Shown here: one piece after another, positions 1-11,640 of the stretch
How positions within the stretch are numbered: the first letter of the stretch is position 1
Layout: the number at the start of each line of letters is the position of its first letter
Origin: Melastoma dodecandrum
Lineage: Eukaryota > Streptophyta > Magnoliopsida > Myrtales > Melastomataceae
Length of the DNA stretch: 64,000 bases
Direction of reading: 5' to 3'
Assembly: GCA_029817715.1 (NCBI GenBank)
Contig: JARUPY010000434.1
Coordinates: forward strand, 558,001 to 622,000
The notes under the pieces: model-generated
Told to the model about the DNA's origin: nothing
The model's database searches: none
The model's input: the letters and a program-made list of their open reading frames with translations, nothing else
Program-made: the position numbers and the translations under genes

Positions 1-3000
1 CATTTAACAAGGACCATAGTGGCTGCTTGCTGACCCCTTTTTACCATTTTCCTCTGCAGAATATACTCTGGAAGTGGGGTAGTTTCCACTACGCCTGGAA
101 TCTGAGTGGAGCTACCGTCTGTTATGCCCAGAAACTTTTTTAATTGAGAAACGTGAAAGGTTGGATGGACCTTGGAGCCACTTGGTAAGTCCAGCTTATA
201 CGCCACTGCTCCTATCTTATCTAATATCTTATAAGGTCCATAATAGAGCGGAGTAAGTTTGCTGCCATGTCTGCCGACCACAGAGCTTTGTTTATATGGT
301 TGAGGCTTGACATACACATAATCTCCAATGCTGAAACTACGCTCTGATCTTTTCTTGTCTGCAATTTGCTTCATTCGATTTTGAGCCCTGTGAATGTGGA
401 ATCGCAGCAATTTGATCATGGCTTCCTTGTCAGTTAACTCTCTGTCAACTGTGGTGTTAGCAGACGTTCCCTTGATGTATGGCAAGTGGACCGGAGGCTC
501 GTACCCATATAAAGCTTGGAAAGGTGTCGTCCGGAGGGAAGAATGATGAGTGGTATTATACCACCACTCTGCTAGTGCCAGCCACTTGCTCCAAGAAGAT
601 GGACAATCTGCACAGAAGCATCTTAAGTACGTCTCCAGACAGCGATTTACCACCTCATATTGGCCATCCGTCTGAGGGTGGTAAGCGGTAGATAATTGCA
701 ATTCAACACCTTATAATTTGAATAAGTGCTGCCAAAACTCACTCAAGAATATGGTGTCTCTGTCACTGATATTAGTATTAGGAAGACCATGTAATTTGAA
801 AACATTATTGAGAAATGCATCTGCCACAGTTAATGCAGTATAGGGGTGTTTAAGGCCTATAAAGTGAGCGAACTTTGTAAGTCTGTCAACAACCACCATA
901 ATGACCTCCTTACCTTGCGATTTCGGCAACCCAACAATGAAATCCATGCTAATATCGACCAAATAGCTATTGGTATAGGTAGGGGCTGTAACAAACCAGG
1001 AGATGCAGCTTGGTCATATTTACACTGTTGACAAGTATCCCAAGCTCGTATGAATAATCCGATGTCCTTCTCCATTCCCTTCCAATAACAAAAACTAGAT
1101 ATACGTTTCATGGTTGCATTCACCCCTGAATGACCCCCCACCGCAGAAGCATGAAACATCTTAATGATATTCTGTTTAAGCAGGGGATTATCTCCAACCA
1201 CCAACTTCCCTTTACGTAGTAGCTGACCATGCTTAAGAACGAAGTTAGTATTCTTCCCCTCCCGCACCTGCTGTAACACCACTTGTAAAGACATATCGTT
1301 CTGCCAGCTTTTAGTAATTTCATCCAATAAAGTCCCTTGGTGCAGATCAAGCATTATAGCCATTACCTCCGCTCCAGGAATCCGAGACAACGCATCTGCC
1401 ACAATGTTGTCTTTTCCCTTCTTGTAACTAATTTCATAGTCGAACCCAGCAAGCTTAGCCAACCATTTGATCTGCATATCATTGTGGAAACGCTGCTCCA
1501 ATAGAAATTTGAGACTTTGGTGATCCGTTTTTATGAGAAATCGTCCACCCATCGAATAGTGCCTCCACTTGTCTACGGCGTACACTATCGAAAGCAATTC
1601 TTTTTCATAAACCGACAACCCCAAGTGTTTGGGAGACAGAGCTTTACTTATGAATGATATAGGGTGCCCCCCTTGCATCAGTACAGCTCCTATTCCCACG
1701 GAGTTCGCATCCGTTTCCACCGTGAATTCCTTCGAAAAATCAAGTAATGCCAAGACCGGGGTCGTAGTCATTGCCGATTTCAACCGTGTGAATGCTTCTT
1801 GCGCCTGCGAACTCCATTGGAAGGCATCTTTTTTCAGCAATTGAGTCAATGGCTTACTTATCATCCCGTATCCACGCACAAATCTGCGATAGTAACCTGT
1901 TAACCCAAGGAAGCCCCGTAACTGTTTAATATTCACGAGAACTGGCCATTCTTGGACAGCCTTAACCTTTCTTGGATCCGTAGAGACACCTTCTTTCTCA
2001 ATGAAATGCCTCAAATACTCCACCTTCCTCTTAGCAAACAAACATTTACTTAGTTTAGCATAGAGGAGGTTTTTCTGCAGAACTTCCAAGACTTCGGCCA
2101 AGTGACTCACATGAGTTCCCAAAGTATCACTATATATAAGAATATCATCGAAGAAAACCAACACAAACTTCCATAGATAGGGTCGAAAAACATCGTTCAT
2201 CAAACTTTGAAAAGTTGATGGGGCGTTTGTCAACCCAAATGGCATCACGAGGAAGTCATAATGGCCCTCGTGAGTACGGAAAGCTGTCTTAGGAATATCA
2301 TGCTCCTTAACTCTGATTTGATGTTAACCCGACCTCAAATCCAACTTCGAAAACCAGCTGGCCCCGTGCAACTCATCTAGTAGCTCTTCGATGATAGGAA
2401 TTGGGAACTTGTCCTTGATCGTTTTCTTGTTTAACTCCCTATAATCGATGCACAACCTCCAGGTACTATCCTTCTTCTTTACCAGTACTACCGGGGATGA
2501 GAAGGGGCTGGTACTAGGTCTGATAACCCCTGTTTGTAGCAATTCCTGCACCAACTTCTCAATAATATCCTTTTGACCACTCGAGTATCGATAAGGTCGT
2601 AAGTTCAGCCCTTGTACCCCATCAACTAGAGGAATCGCATGATCATGTTCCCTATTGGGCGGAAGACCGGTAGGTTCTGCAAACACTCCATTGAATTTAT
2701 CTAAAAGATGTTGTATATCTTGTGGAACTTGCTGCTCCTGCTGAGGTGCAGCCTCCTGTCTCATTTTTGGAATAATCATCATTCCCATCTCATTCCCATC
2801 CAAGGAAAACACTCCTGCATATATGCTTGCAAATTCTCCTTCTCCTGCCACTAAAGTGACCTCTCTTCCTTCCTTCTTATACTGCATAGTTAAGCTAGGG
2901 AAGTCCCACAACACCACTCCAAGAGAATTTAACCACTCCATGCCAAGAATCATCTCACACCCCTTCAAGGGCATCAACAACATGTCAGCTTCATATTCTT

Positions 3001-3295
3001 CACCTTGCATCACCCAGTGGAACGCCTTAATCATAGAAATACATGACAATTTTTCCCCATTCGCCACCATGACACCCCTGCTTGCTATGGATTGTATGTT
3101 CCCGTCAATTTGCTTGGCCACCCCCACATCAAGGAAATTATGAGTGCTTCCCGAATCTACTAAGATCGTAAGCTTCCTTTTTTTGTATTGTACTACCACC
3201 TTCATTGTATGGTTTCGAAAAGATAATGCAATACCATGCAGTGCATGCAACGACACTATAGGAGTCTCATCTTCAGCGGCTTCTTCGTCCTCCAA
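1..3295 (-). pseudogene. gypsy pol: protease, RT, RNase H, integrase, chromodomain (Gypsy-1)
   Basis: Pol region with domains in gypsy order. The aspartic protease shows [13 protein letters not shown] near 3150. The RT shows [22 protein letters not shown] and the palm motif VFFDDILIYS near 2150. RNase H (FTVETDANSVGIGAVL, near 1700) and the integrase zinc-binding and core regions (DISMDFIVGLP, near 950) follow. The tail ends with a chromodomain-like PEYILQRKMVKRG at about 30-65. Visible lesions are an in-frame TAA at about 2322 between two RT halves, a frameshift near 960 and an in-frame TAA at about 711. The remaining frame then stays open to base 1. Identity is very clear, activity very unlikely. 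Confidence 0.88.
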
Positions 3296-4306
3296 TAATA
3301 TCTGATCATCCCCGCCTTCAATAACGTCTGCCTCGAGAGTGATTGAATATAACCTCCTATTACTGCATTTATGGCCATTGTGTATTTTTCATCGCACCAG
3401 AAGCAAAGACCCTTCTGTCTCTTCTCATCCATTTCAGCGGTGGTTAGCCTCCTGTGGGGAGGCTGGTAGGGTAAAGTTTTAACTCCCGGATTGATCTGAC
3501 CTCGATGTCCCCCGTCTATAACTCTTCCGCCATTCTGCCACCTAGGTGGAGCTCTATTTACTGGCATCGTTGTCACCCCTTTCTGTCCAGACCACAGTTC
3601 CATCCGACCCCCACGATTATTAAGGTCCCTGTTCCTACCCGAACTCTCCTCGACATCATTAGACAAAGTTTTACCGAGGGATATAGCCTGCTGCAGTGTC
3701 CTCGGTTTCAAGACCGTTAATAACTTCCTGTTTTCCTTCTTTAGACCTCCAACAAACAGGGCAACCTGGTCTTCATTCGACAACTCCACCTTAGTCACCA
3801 GCGATACAAATTCGTTCACATATTCGGAGAAGCTGCCCCCCTCCTTTAACTCTTTAAGCAACATGATTGGTCTAGTTAACTCATTAGGACCAAAACGCAT
3901 GAGCATCGCAGATGAATACTCTTCCCAGCTTATCGCTCCAGTCAACCCCCTTCCCTTCAAAAACGCATAATGCCATTCGATTGCTAACCCGAACAGATGA
4001 ACCGAAGCTATGCTCACCTTAAGCTCATCCGGTGTCTCATCCAATTCGAAAAACCTTTCGCTTCTGAAAATCCACTCCTGAACACCATTTCCATCAAAAG
4101 ACGGAAACTCGACCTGACTCCCTCCTTGCTCCTGACTCGTTATCTTCCTTAGAATAGTCACGATGGCGTTCCTTTACTTGGTCTTCAATGGACGAGATTC
4201 TCGCATTCATACCTTCCATCTGTCTGACCACCTCTTGAAACATCTCCTTAATCGAATCGGATTCCATCTGCGCCGCCTTCAATCCGGTGCCGTCAGCAAC
4301 GGGCAT
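3256..4306 (-). pseudogene. gypsy gag (Gypsy-1)
   Basis: Gag capsid-type polyprotein read in two overlapping frames (4306-4094, then 4161-3256), so there is a frameshift near 4100-4160. The N-terminal part is a short coiled-coil-like stretch (GMNARISSIEDQVKERHRD). The retrotransposon gag domain follows, with the motifs FPSFDGNGVQEW, EWHYAFLKG and SWEEYSSAMLMRFG typical of plant gypsy capsids. A C-terminal zinc knuckle begins CFWCDEKY near 3400, but its remaining His/Cys ligands are not in register, which suggests a second indel. The start near 4306 lies about 30 bp inside the primer-binding site, as expected for a gypsy leader. Confidence 0.8.
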
Positions 4307-4332
4307 TCCTCACAAGCTGGCCGAGCTTCGCC

Positions 4333-4344
4333 GCTCTGATACCA
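4333..4344 (-). promoter_or_regulatory. primer-binding site, initiator tRNA-Met
   Basis: On the minus strand the bases read TGGTATCAGAGC, the standard plant initiator-tRNA-Met primer-binding site. It starts two or three bases after the LTR end (CA). This fixes the 5' LTR/leader junction of Gypsy-1 at 4345-4347. Confidence 0.88.
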
Positions 4345-4346
4345 CT

Positions 4347-5040
4347 TGATGACGGAAATTGGTCACACAATTCAACGAAGCTGAGCCATTGTATTGACAG
4401 AAGGAAAAAACAGAGACACACCCACTCCACCGGTCAGACGCCGATCATTCCTTACAGAAAAAAAAAACCCTCAATCCACCATCATCCTCCACCGAAAAGA
4501 AGAATACCCTCTACCCCCAATCCTTTCTCATCTTTCCTCCGTACCCCCCAACCATCTACACCCTCTTCTTCTTACTGGCCTCCTCCCATTTCTGTTTTTC
4601 CCTTTAACCACCAACGCACAGTTTGTTTTCCCGTTGCTGGTTCCCTCTCTTCCCTCTTCTAGTCCCCGTATACTTGCTCCACCTTCAATTGCGTCCCTCC
4701 AACTCTGTCTAACATATTTGGGTTTGGGTTCCTACATTCTTCAAGCCCGCTCCTCTTATTCGAGGCTGATTCGAAGCTGCCCACATTCATCAGGCCCTTT
4801 TCTTCATTAAATCAAATTTCTCCGTTGCTTTTATCAGCTGCAGAACCAGCGAGAACTGCAGAACCAGCAAAAACATTGATTCCCTGCATCATCTTCCTCT
4901 TCCCATTATGTCGACCCCGTGGATCGTGCCTAGGTTGTCCCTCCGTTGGTCGAGATCCGAGGCTATGGACGAACGAACCCAACAGAAACAAGACCGATGA
5001 AGGAAGATGTTGTGGGGTGGGGGGTTAACTGAATTGTAAA
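4347..5040 (-). repeat. 5' LTR of Gypsy-1
   Basis: The LTR is the sequence between the primer-binding site and the flanking MULE. Its plus-strand left edge begins TG at 4347, the complement of the CA that ends an LTR. The right edge is estimated, because the other LTR is outside the window and the MULE at 5056 may even have landed inside the LTR. Open frames across 4394-5028 are low-complexity proline/serine reading and are not considered genes. Confidence 0.6.
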
Positions 5041-5055
5041 TGAATAAAAAAATAA

Positions 5056-5345
5056 GGATAAAATATTGTCCGAAATGAATTTGTTAATTTTACGTTTTAG
5101 CCTAATTTTTTAAAAGTTTTAATTTTTCCTTAAATCAATTTTAGTTTTCAATTTAGCACTATTCGTAATGGCGTTTGCGATTTTTGTCATTTTGCATTTC
5201 GATTAGTTTACGTATCTCTAATGGGTTAATACGTACCATTTGTTTTTTCTATGTGGCAATGAAAATGAAATAAATCAAGAAGGGGGTTAGGGTTCTTGTG
5301 ACGGAGGTGATTTGGGATGATTTGAAATTCCTCCTTTCTTGGGTT
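5056..5345 (+). repeat. MULE-1 left terminal inverted repeat
   Basis: This matches the reverse complement of about 7105-7375 in blocks, with an extra 60-80 bp around 5175-5245 that the other arm lacks. The inner edge contains the candidate start (MTEVIWDD, ATG at 5298) of the plus-strand transposase, so the TIR would act as promoter and 5' UTR, as in MuDR. Confidence 0.78.
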
Positions 5346-5960
5346 TTTTGGTTGTTCTTGATTTGTGTACAATTGTTCTTCCTTCCTTCAGATGAGGATA
5401 TGCTTCCAGACGATGGTACATCCACAATAGAATCCAGAAAGAAGCACTTGAAAGCTGAATTGAGTAACTATGATCCACATTGTGATCATAAGTAGATAAA
5501 CCTTAAACCTGGAATGTGTTTTGAGACACCAAGGCAGATGCATAATGCTATACAGAGGTATGCCGTTGCTAAAGGATTCATTACGTTGGAAGCGAAGTTC
5601 TAAAGTGAAGTAGGAGGTTGTATGTGAACCTGGCTGTATGGGCTAGGGACACATCAGGAGAAGCTGCAAAAGACAACCATCGTCTCATTTGAACAGTCCA
5701 CATAAGTTGCAGAAACAACATTAAGCTATCCACAATATGGTATGTAATAACTGCTTTATTATATGTTTTTACATTCTTCTAAACATTAAATATATTATGT
5801 ACTATATATTCTGGTCATCACTAGAGAGTGGAGTGTAAGTTGTGTGGCAAAGAAGTGTATAATAGGAAGACTTGCACTAAGAAAAGGAATGTAGGTTCGA
5901 GTCAAGCAGCTGAAATTGGAGAGTTGTTGCCTGAGCTTGGACAACCCTGAATGGATGAGA
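5298..5960 (+). pseudogene. Mutator (MuDR-type) transposase relic, core deleted
   Basis: Only the two ends of a plant MULE transposase are recognisable. Translated pieces at 5450-5600 (LSNYDPHCDH, then LKPGMCFETPRQMHNAIQRY and AVAKGF) match the N-terminal MuDR DNA-binding domain, which runs GM.F.s...lk.Ai..Yav..g. At 5830-5890 the reading CKLCGKEVYNRKTC matches the C-terminal CCHC zinc knuckle of these transposases, with the His position reading Tyr. The DDE catalytic core that should lie between them is missing, and in-frame stops interrupt the N-terminal part. A roughly 28-bp direct repeat (ATGTTAGACA...TTGTTAATGATTCT) follows at 5980-6085. This is a dead transposase left by internal deletion. 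Confidence 0.65.
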
Positions 5961-6225
5961 TTGGACAGCCCTGAATGAATATGTTAGACAGTTTTTGTTA
6001 ATGATTCTAATTGTACATGTATGGCTGATCTTTAAGACAATTCGAAATGGAAATGTTAGACAACTTTTGTTAATGATTCTGGTTAGACAGCTTTATGTAT
6101 TAATATATGCCAACTTATTTTGAATTTAAGTAGATGTTGCAAATTGACAATGTTCATTAGAGTACAAACTGACAATGTTCCAGTAAATGCATCAGGAGAA
6201 CTAATTCTTAATACATAACACATAA

Positions 6226-6808
6226 TTATGTCAGGGCTATATATACAAAAACACTGATTAAAACCACTATAACAAAACTTATCAACTTTAAATCTCTATC
6301 TAATTTTTTCATTATCACTTGATTTGCACTTTGTTCCAGGTGATGAGATGTTTGCAACATCTTATACTTGATCACCTCATCCTCAAGATGCTTGATTACA
6401 TCTTCCATTGCAGATTCCCTCTTTTGCTGTTCTCAAGCTTACCTTCTAACATCTTTTTCGTCTCAACAAGATGACATATTATTTCTTTCTGGCGAGGGGG
6501 AGTAACTTCGTCAAACCAGGTGAAGAAGCAACAATCATCATCCTATAACAAACAAATAAATGTACAATCACATACATCAGAACATCAGGTAATAACAACA
6601 TACAGGACGTTGGACATTGTATTAATGTAGAACAACAAGTACAAACAACCTTTCACACTGGACAACGAAAGAATCGTCTCCTTGGATTACTTCTACTCCA
6701 GGAGGTGTACGATACAACTCGTAGCCCATATTTGTACATTCTTTCACTAGTAACAGAATTGGAATTTCTCGAGACCGCAGCCGTTTCAAATCTCTCGCTA
6801 CGACTCAT
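6226..6808 (-). pseudogene. zf-GRF, coiled-coil and C-terminal membrane-anchor protein carried in MULE-1
   Basis: Two exons read on the minus strand. Exon 1 (6808 to about 6659) starts MSRSERFE and carries the first half of a GRF-type zinc finger (SWSRSNPRRRFFRCP). Exon 2 starts after an AG acceptor at 6543-6544 and carries the second half (DDDCCFFTWFDEV). It continues into a charged helix (RQKEIICHLVETKKMLEGK), then after a 1-nt frameshift near 6430 into EDVIKHLEDEVIKYKM, and ends in one hydrophobic segment (LISFVIVVLISVFVYIAL). The exon 1 end is ambiguous: the first possible donor avoids an in-frame TGA. Proteins with this zf-GRF/coil/TM plan are abundant in plants. Here the gene lies inside the MULE TIRs, convergent with the transposase. 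Molecular function unknown. Confidence 0.62.
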
Positions 6809-7104
6809 AACTATCAACTTGTACATTTAACAATAACAATGAATAACATCTATACACACAGGCGTAATAGTTCGTGGAATCATAAACCCAAAACCTCGAA
6901 ATAACCCATTCAGAAAAAACGACCCAAGAAACCTTACCAAATCAAGAAACAGACACAAACCATACAAATAACCCATTCAGAAAACCCAACCCAAGAACCC
7001 TTACAAAATCAACAAACAAACAGAAATAATAAAATCGGAAGGAAGAACAATGAAGGAATCGAGGAAGAGGAACCAAAAACCCAGGAAATGAGGAATTCGA
7101 GGAA

Positions 7105-7375
7105 CATGAACAAAAAATTCAGGAAAGGTGGAATTTCAATTCGTCCCAAATCACGTCTGTGACAAGAGCCCGAACCCCCTTCTTGATTTATTTCATTGTC
7201 ATTGCCACGTAGGAAAAACAAATTATACGTATTAACACTGAACGGCGAAACCGCAAACGCCGTTACGAATAGGGCCAAATTGAAAACTAAAATTAATTTA
7301 AGATTAAATTGAAAACTTTTAAAACGTTAGGCTAAAACGTAAAATTGCAAATTCATTTGGCCAAATATATATTTT
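7105..7375 (-). repeat. MULE-1 right terminal inverted repeat
   Basis: Inverted copy of 5056-5345. On the minus strand it points toward the zf-GRF gene at 6808-6226 and would be its natural promoter. Its last bases were the insertion point of MULE-2. Confidence 0.78.
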
Positions 7376-7419
7376 TGGCAAAATATCGATATTTGGCCCG
7401 ATCAATGTGCCAACTTTAC

Positions 7420-7427
7420 GTTTTGGC
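7420..7427. repeat. hAT 8-bp target-site duplication, left copy
   Basis: gttttggc, repeated exactly at 11029-11036. It lies inside the MULE-2 TIR sequence TTTACGTTTTGGCATATCG, so the empty site can be read from the right MULE-2 TIR. This proves the hAT inserted into an existing MULE end. Confidence 0.92.
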
Positions 7428-10400
7428 TAGGGGTGAGCGTTCGGTATTTCGGTATTCCGAAATACCGAATTTCAAATACCTAAAAATTTTGGATTCCGAT
7501 CCCGATCTCGAATTTAAAATTCGGTATTCGGTAAAATACCAAATTTTAATTCGGTATTTCGGTAAATACCGAATACCAAATTTTTTTCCTTCCCTTGGTA
7601 ATGCAACCAAGTGAACCAATAATCAACAATATTCGGATTTTCATTAAACAACAATAAGACGACATTGAATCCACGTTCGAATAAGAAAAAGGGAGTTTTG
7701 ACACTTTAATCCAACAATACTAGGCAAATCACAACGCATTTTCTTCATGTCCATCCATCAAGCGATGCTGTAGCAGATGAAGAACGTTAGTAAGAGGTGT
7801 AAAAATATAAGCAGTTCAATAGGCAGCGCACGAGATAAATACCACAATGTCGACACCCACACCACTTATGTGTTTGTAGTAGAACAAGGTCCCCTTGATT
7901 GTGAATCCATAAATAGTGCTGCCATTTCTAAAAAATGATCGAAATCTATAAATATTAATATATAAATAATATTAATTTTGTACAATCTAAATATCTTACC
8001 ATCATCAAATTTCTCTTGTTCCAATGGGTCTTCTTCAATTCCTTCTTGTATATTTGATCCACAAAACCAATCTTGAGTACATAAAAGAGCCTCCACACTC
8101 CTAGGCCCCAAAGAACTACGAAATAGATCAAGGATACGTCCACCTATTAAGTATAAGAAAATATTAGGAGAAAAAATATGATAATAAAGAATCAATGTAC
8201 AATAAGATAAATATGAACAATGACCTGTACTAAATGCAGATTCCGATGCGACAGTAGAGATAGGCATGGCCAAAACATCACGAACAATTTGAGACGCGAC
8301 CGGAAATCTTGGAGCATTGACTTTCCAGAAAGCAAGAATGTCAAATTTCACACTGTTCTTAATCACTTCTCTATCTTCAGCCAAATATTTTTGTAACTCC
8401 GACTTGCCATCTCCACCCCTTCCATCTTTCTTTCTTTTGTCAAAACGTTCTAATCTTTCCAACATTTTCAATTCAGTATGTAGCATAGAATCTAATTCCA
8501 AGTACTTTCTGCTGCTTTGATCAGAGTTCAAATCACTATCAATAGTATCATCTCCATGTTCAGCCACCCATCTCTTCTTGTAGTCATCAAACAATGCATT
8601 CAAAATATTTTTCACTTTTCCAATCAATGCATCGGCTTTATCACCACCATACATATCATTTAAACAAAATTCCAAGTATTCCATCTTTGAACGAGGATCA
8701 AAGACAATTGAAATGAACAACAACATATTCATCTTTTTAATATTTCCCCAATATTTCTCATACTTGCATTTCATATTGATAGCCATTGTAGCCATTTCCA
8801 GATCGGTGGACATTTCCCATTCTTTCAAACACTCATCAAGAGTCACCATCTTATGGAAAAAACAATTGGAAGTAACGAACTTTGATGCAGAAACTTTCAA
8901 AGTAAGTTCATAAAATTGCTTGAAAAGTGGGACTAGTCTTCGAACATTGTCCCAATCCAATGAGTTCGGGACAATGCATATCCCATCTTCATTTTCGAGA
9001 TCACTTCTTAAACATGCAATCTCATCATCATATCTCACAAATGATTTCTCATACGTAAGTACAGTACTCAACATCATATAAGTAGAATTCCATCTAGTTG
9101 GAACATCTAGAACCAAAGCACACTTACTTTCAATATTTTCTACTTCAATGCATTCTTTGAACTTTGCTCTTCTTTGTTAAGATCCCCTAATATAATTCAC
9201 CATCTCCCTAACTCGTTTCACGGAATCAGAAATCAATCTTAACCCATCCTTGACAATCAAGTTGATAATATGAGCAACACACCTCACGTGAATTAAATCA
9301 CACTTCAAAACACTTACAATCTTGTTGCAATATTTATCTTTCAGAAAGCGGACAGCACCATCATTTGAACTGGCATTGTCCACCGTTATAGTAAAAATAT
9401 TCTCTAATCCCCAATCTCGCAAGCATTTGTCAATACCAAGTTCAATATCATTTCCCTTATGGGAAGAAACTTTACTGAAACTTATGACCCGTTTATATAA
9501 AACCCAATTCTCATCAATGAAATGCGCAGTCAAACACATGTAGTTATCACTTTGCGCTAAGGAAGTCCATGTACCAGTTGTCAAACAAACTCTTTGCTTT
9601 GAGTTTATGAAATACCTTCTCAACTTCTCTTTTTCACTGATGAAAATATCAATACAATCATGTTGAATTGTCCATCTTGAAGGTACTTTAAAATTTGGAC
9701 TCACAATGGACATAAATTTAATAAACTCAGGGCGAGAGACGAATCTGAATGGCAACTCAGCTGTTATAATCAACTTAGCTAAAGACTTTCGGATTGTTTC
9801 GGGATCGCACCTGAGATTAGTTATAATATTTCCACTAAGATCGCCCGCTGGTTTTAATACAAGAATACTTTGAGTTGTATCAGCTCGCTGAATCCTTCGT
9901 TTGCATGCTTTACTATGACTTTTCAGCCCAGAAGTTCCATTTTTTGATGTATCAGCTTGTAATTCCACTCTGCAAAACTTACATCTAGCCATCATGTCAC
10001 CATCTTGAGTTTGAAACCTCTCATAATCACCCCAAAAGGCTGACCGTGGGGCCATTTGCTTTCTTTTTTTACTAGATGTTGCCGTTGAATCCGATTGACT
10101 TGATGGTGGTATTGGCGGAATCGATGGAACACTTCTTCTCCTGTCATTTGTGTGTTACTGAAAAAAAAATAGATAGAGTCAAAGGAGGTAAATAGAGAAA
10201 GACCCTCTATCAATCAGGCCCCACCAAACTCACAACCAATCAAACTTACAAAAACCCAATACGCACATCTGGTCAACAGAATCCACCCAATTAACCACGC
10301 ACGTCATAAAACAACAACCCCAGTAAGCTTCTATGCAAGATAAGCAGACAAGGCATCAAAAGGCAAGAACTTGACTCTACGATGATGAGAACCCACAAAT

Positions 10401-11028
10401 CACCAGGCAAACAATCGTTGAAACCAATCCCAACAGGTAAACAGACAGGCGAATGAAGTGAGGGGGGAGGAGTAGCCACTCCAGAGATAAAAAAAATCAA
10501 AATACCTTCGGGATTTCACCACAAGTTGAGAACTTGAACAAGACCCACCATTCCCCGAAACACAAAAAAGGGGCGAGGCAAGGAACTTCCGACAACTACC
10601 TCGTCCTAAAATTACTTTATTTTGCCGCCGCTGTGAAGCCCTAATTATATTTCTTTTTACTTGTCGGTACTGTTTGTCTATTTCTCTTTTTTTCTTTTTA
10701 ATTCTCGTGGGTCTTTTCCAATTTTCTTTTTTTCTTTTACCAATTTCTTGAGAGTTTAGGAGGTGGAGGATTGGGGAAACGGAAGAAGAAGAGGCACTGA
10801 TCTGACAGCCTATGGATTTTGTTAACTTAGGCCCATATTTCATTCTTAGAAATTCGGTATTCGGTAACCGAATTTCTACTTTTCGATCCCGATCCCAATA
10901 CCGAATACCATTTTAACAAAAACTTACTTCCAATCCCAATCCCAAATATCGAAATACCGATCCCGAATTCCCAAAATTTTAAAAATTCGGGATTGGAATC
11001 GGTATCCCGATTTTTTTGCTCTCCCCTA
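7428..11028. mobile_element. hAT transposon, nearly intact
   Basis: Termini are TAGGGGTGAGC at 7428 and GCTCTCCCCTA ending at 11028, inverted with one mismatch in 11. They are flanked on both sides by the identical 8-bp duplication gttttggc (7420-7427 and 11029-11036), the hAT signature. Subterminal regions on both ends (7440-7600 and 10850-11010) are crowded with ATTCGGTATT-like words in both orientations, the expected transposase-binding repeats. The interior encodes one BED-finger/hATC transposase on the minus strand. Confidence 0.93.
7866..10055 (-). pseudogene. hAT transposase (BED finger, RNase H-like fold, hATC), one nonsense codon
   Basis: Minus-strand gene. The N-terminal part (10055-9177) starts MAPRSAFWGDYERF and has a BED zinc finger, with Cys pair CKFC and His HSKACKR. 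It continues into the RNase H-like core. The second part includes VLDVPTRWNSTYMML and the C-terminal dimerisation domain ILAFWKVNAPRFP...STVASESAFSTG. The two parts are in the same frame, separated by one TAA at about 9177. An 81-nt intron (8224-8144) restores STG-GRILDLFRSS, and a second short intron (7999-7946) leads to the end at 7866. Coding may begin further upstream (SIPPIPPSSQSDS is in frame before the Met). Apart from the stop the gene looks whole, so inactivation was recent or the stop is bypassed. Confidence 0.85.
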
Positions 11029-11036
11029 GTTTTGGC

Positions 11037-11180
11037 ATATCGTTTAAAAAGTTTTGAATTTGGCCTTATTTTAATTTTACTTTTCAATTTGGCTTTATTC
11101 GTAACGGCCGTTCAGTTTCGCCGTTAGACCTTTAGATTATCCGATGTGTCTTTAAACATTTTTTTTTTCCTACTTGTACT
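11037..11180 (+). repeat. MULE-2 left TIR (inner part)
   Basis: Continuation of the TIR that starts at 7376 and is cut by the hAT at 7427/11037. It matches the reverse complement of 11845-12000. It is also related to the MULE-1 TIRs (AAATAAATCAAGAAGGGGG shared), so the two elements are members of one TIR family. Confidence 0.7.
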
Positions 11181-11213
11181 ACGATAACTAAATAAATCAA
11201 GAAGGGGGTTAGG

Positions 11214-11640
11214 GTGAGGTTCTTGTCCGGGCCCCCTCTATACCGCCGCTGCCGCCGTTGCAACGGCCACTGCAACCGCCTTCTCCTCAGCCTGGAACGT
11301 CCCCTGGACCTCCATGGGCAAGGGCGTGATCCGCGCGATGGACGAGGATTTGGTCAGCCTCTTGCTGGAGGGAGGCCCGGTGGCCTATCGACTCCGAAGC
11401 GGCCGCCAAGGGACAGCTCGAGGGTGAGCTCGACCTCCTCGGGTAGCTCATTAGGGGCCTTGTACGATTCCTGGGTGGGGAGGGATTCTTCCTATTCGGC
11501 CGGCCGACGGTGGGTTCGTTCATCTTTGGGTAAAGCGGGTATGATCAACCATCATAACATGAACATGATGTGCAGGAACAAGAGCATTGCTTCCGGCCGC
11601 ACCTCCATTTCCTTCGACCCTGTAAGATTCCCCCCCCCCC
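11214..11640 (+). other. captured host gene fragment inside MULE-2
   Basis: This is a sharply GC-rich island between the AT-rich TIRs, with codon-like structure. One frame reads WTSMGKGVIRAMDED; another reads MINHHNMNMMCRNKSIASGR and ends SISFDP at a sequence that looks like a 5' splice site (CCTGTAAGA, about 11620). This is what a transduplicated 5' UTR/first exon in a Pack-MULE looks like. The open frame 11214-11738 continues into low-complexity phenylalanine coding and is not a whole gene. I do not recognise the donor gene. Confidence 0.5.

Larger units (their letters stand above)
1..5040 (-). mobile_element. Ty3/gypsy chromovirus (Gypsy-1), 3' end outside window
   Basis: LTR retrotransposon read on the minus strand. 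In order of decreasing coordinate it has a 5' LTR (from about 5040 to 4347), a primer-binding site, gag, protease, reverse transcriptase, RNase H, integrase and a C-terminal chromodomain-like segment that reaches base 1. That order is Ty3/gypsy, and the chromodomain tail places it among the chromoviruses. The 3' LTR lies to the left of the window. Several stops and frameshifts make it non-autonomous. The upper LTR boundary is uncertain because the partner LTR is not visible and a MULE begins at about 5056. Confidence 0.85.

Noticed and set aside
4394..5028. 138-aa and 67-aa plus-strand ORFs in the Gypsy-1 LTR
   Set aside because: Inside the LTR and antisense to the element, rich in Pro/Ser/Leu; no homology recognised.
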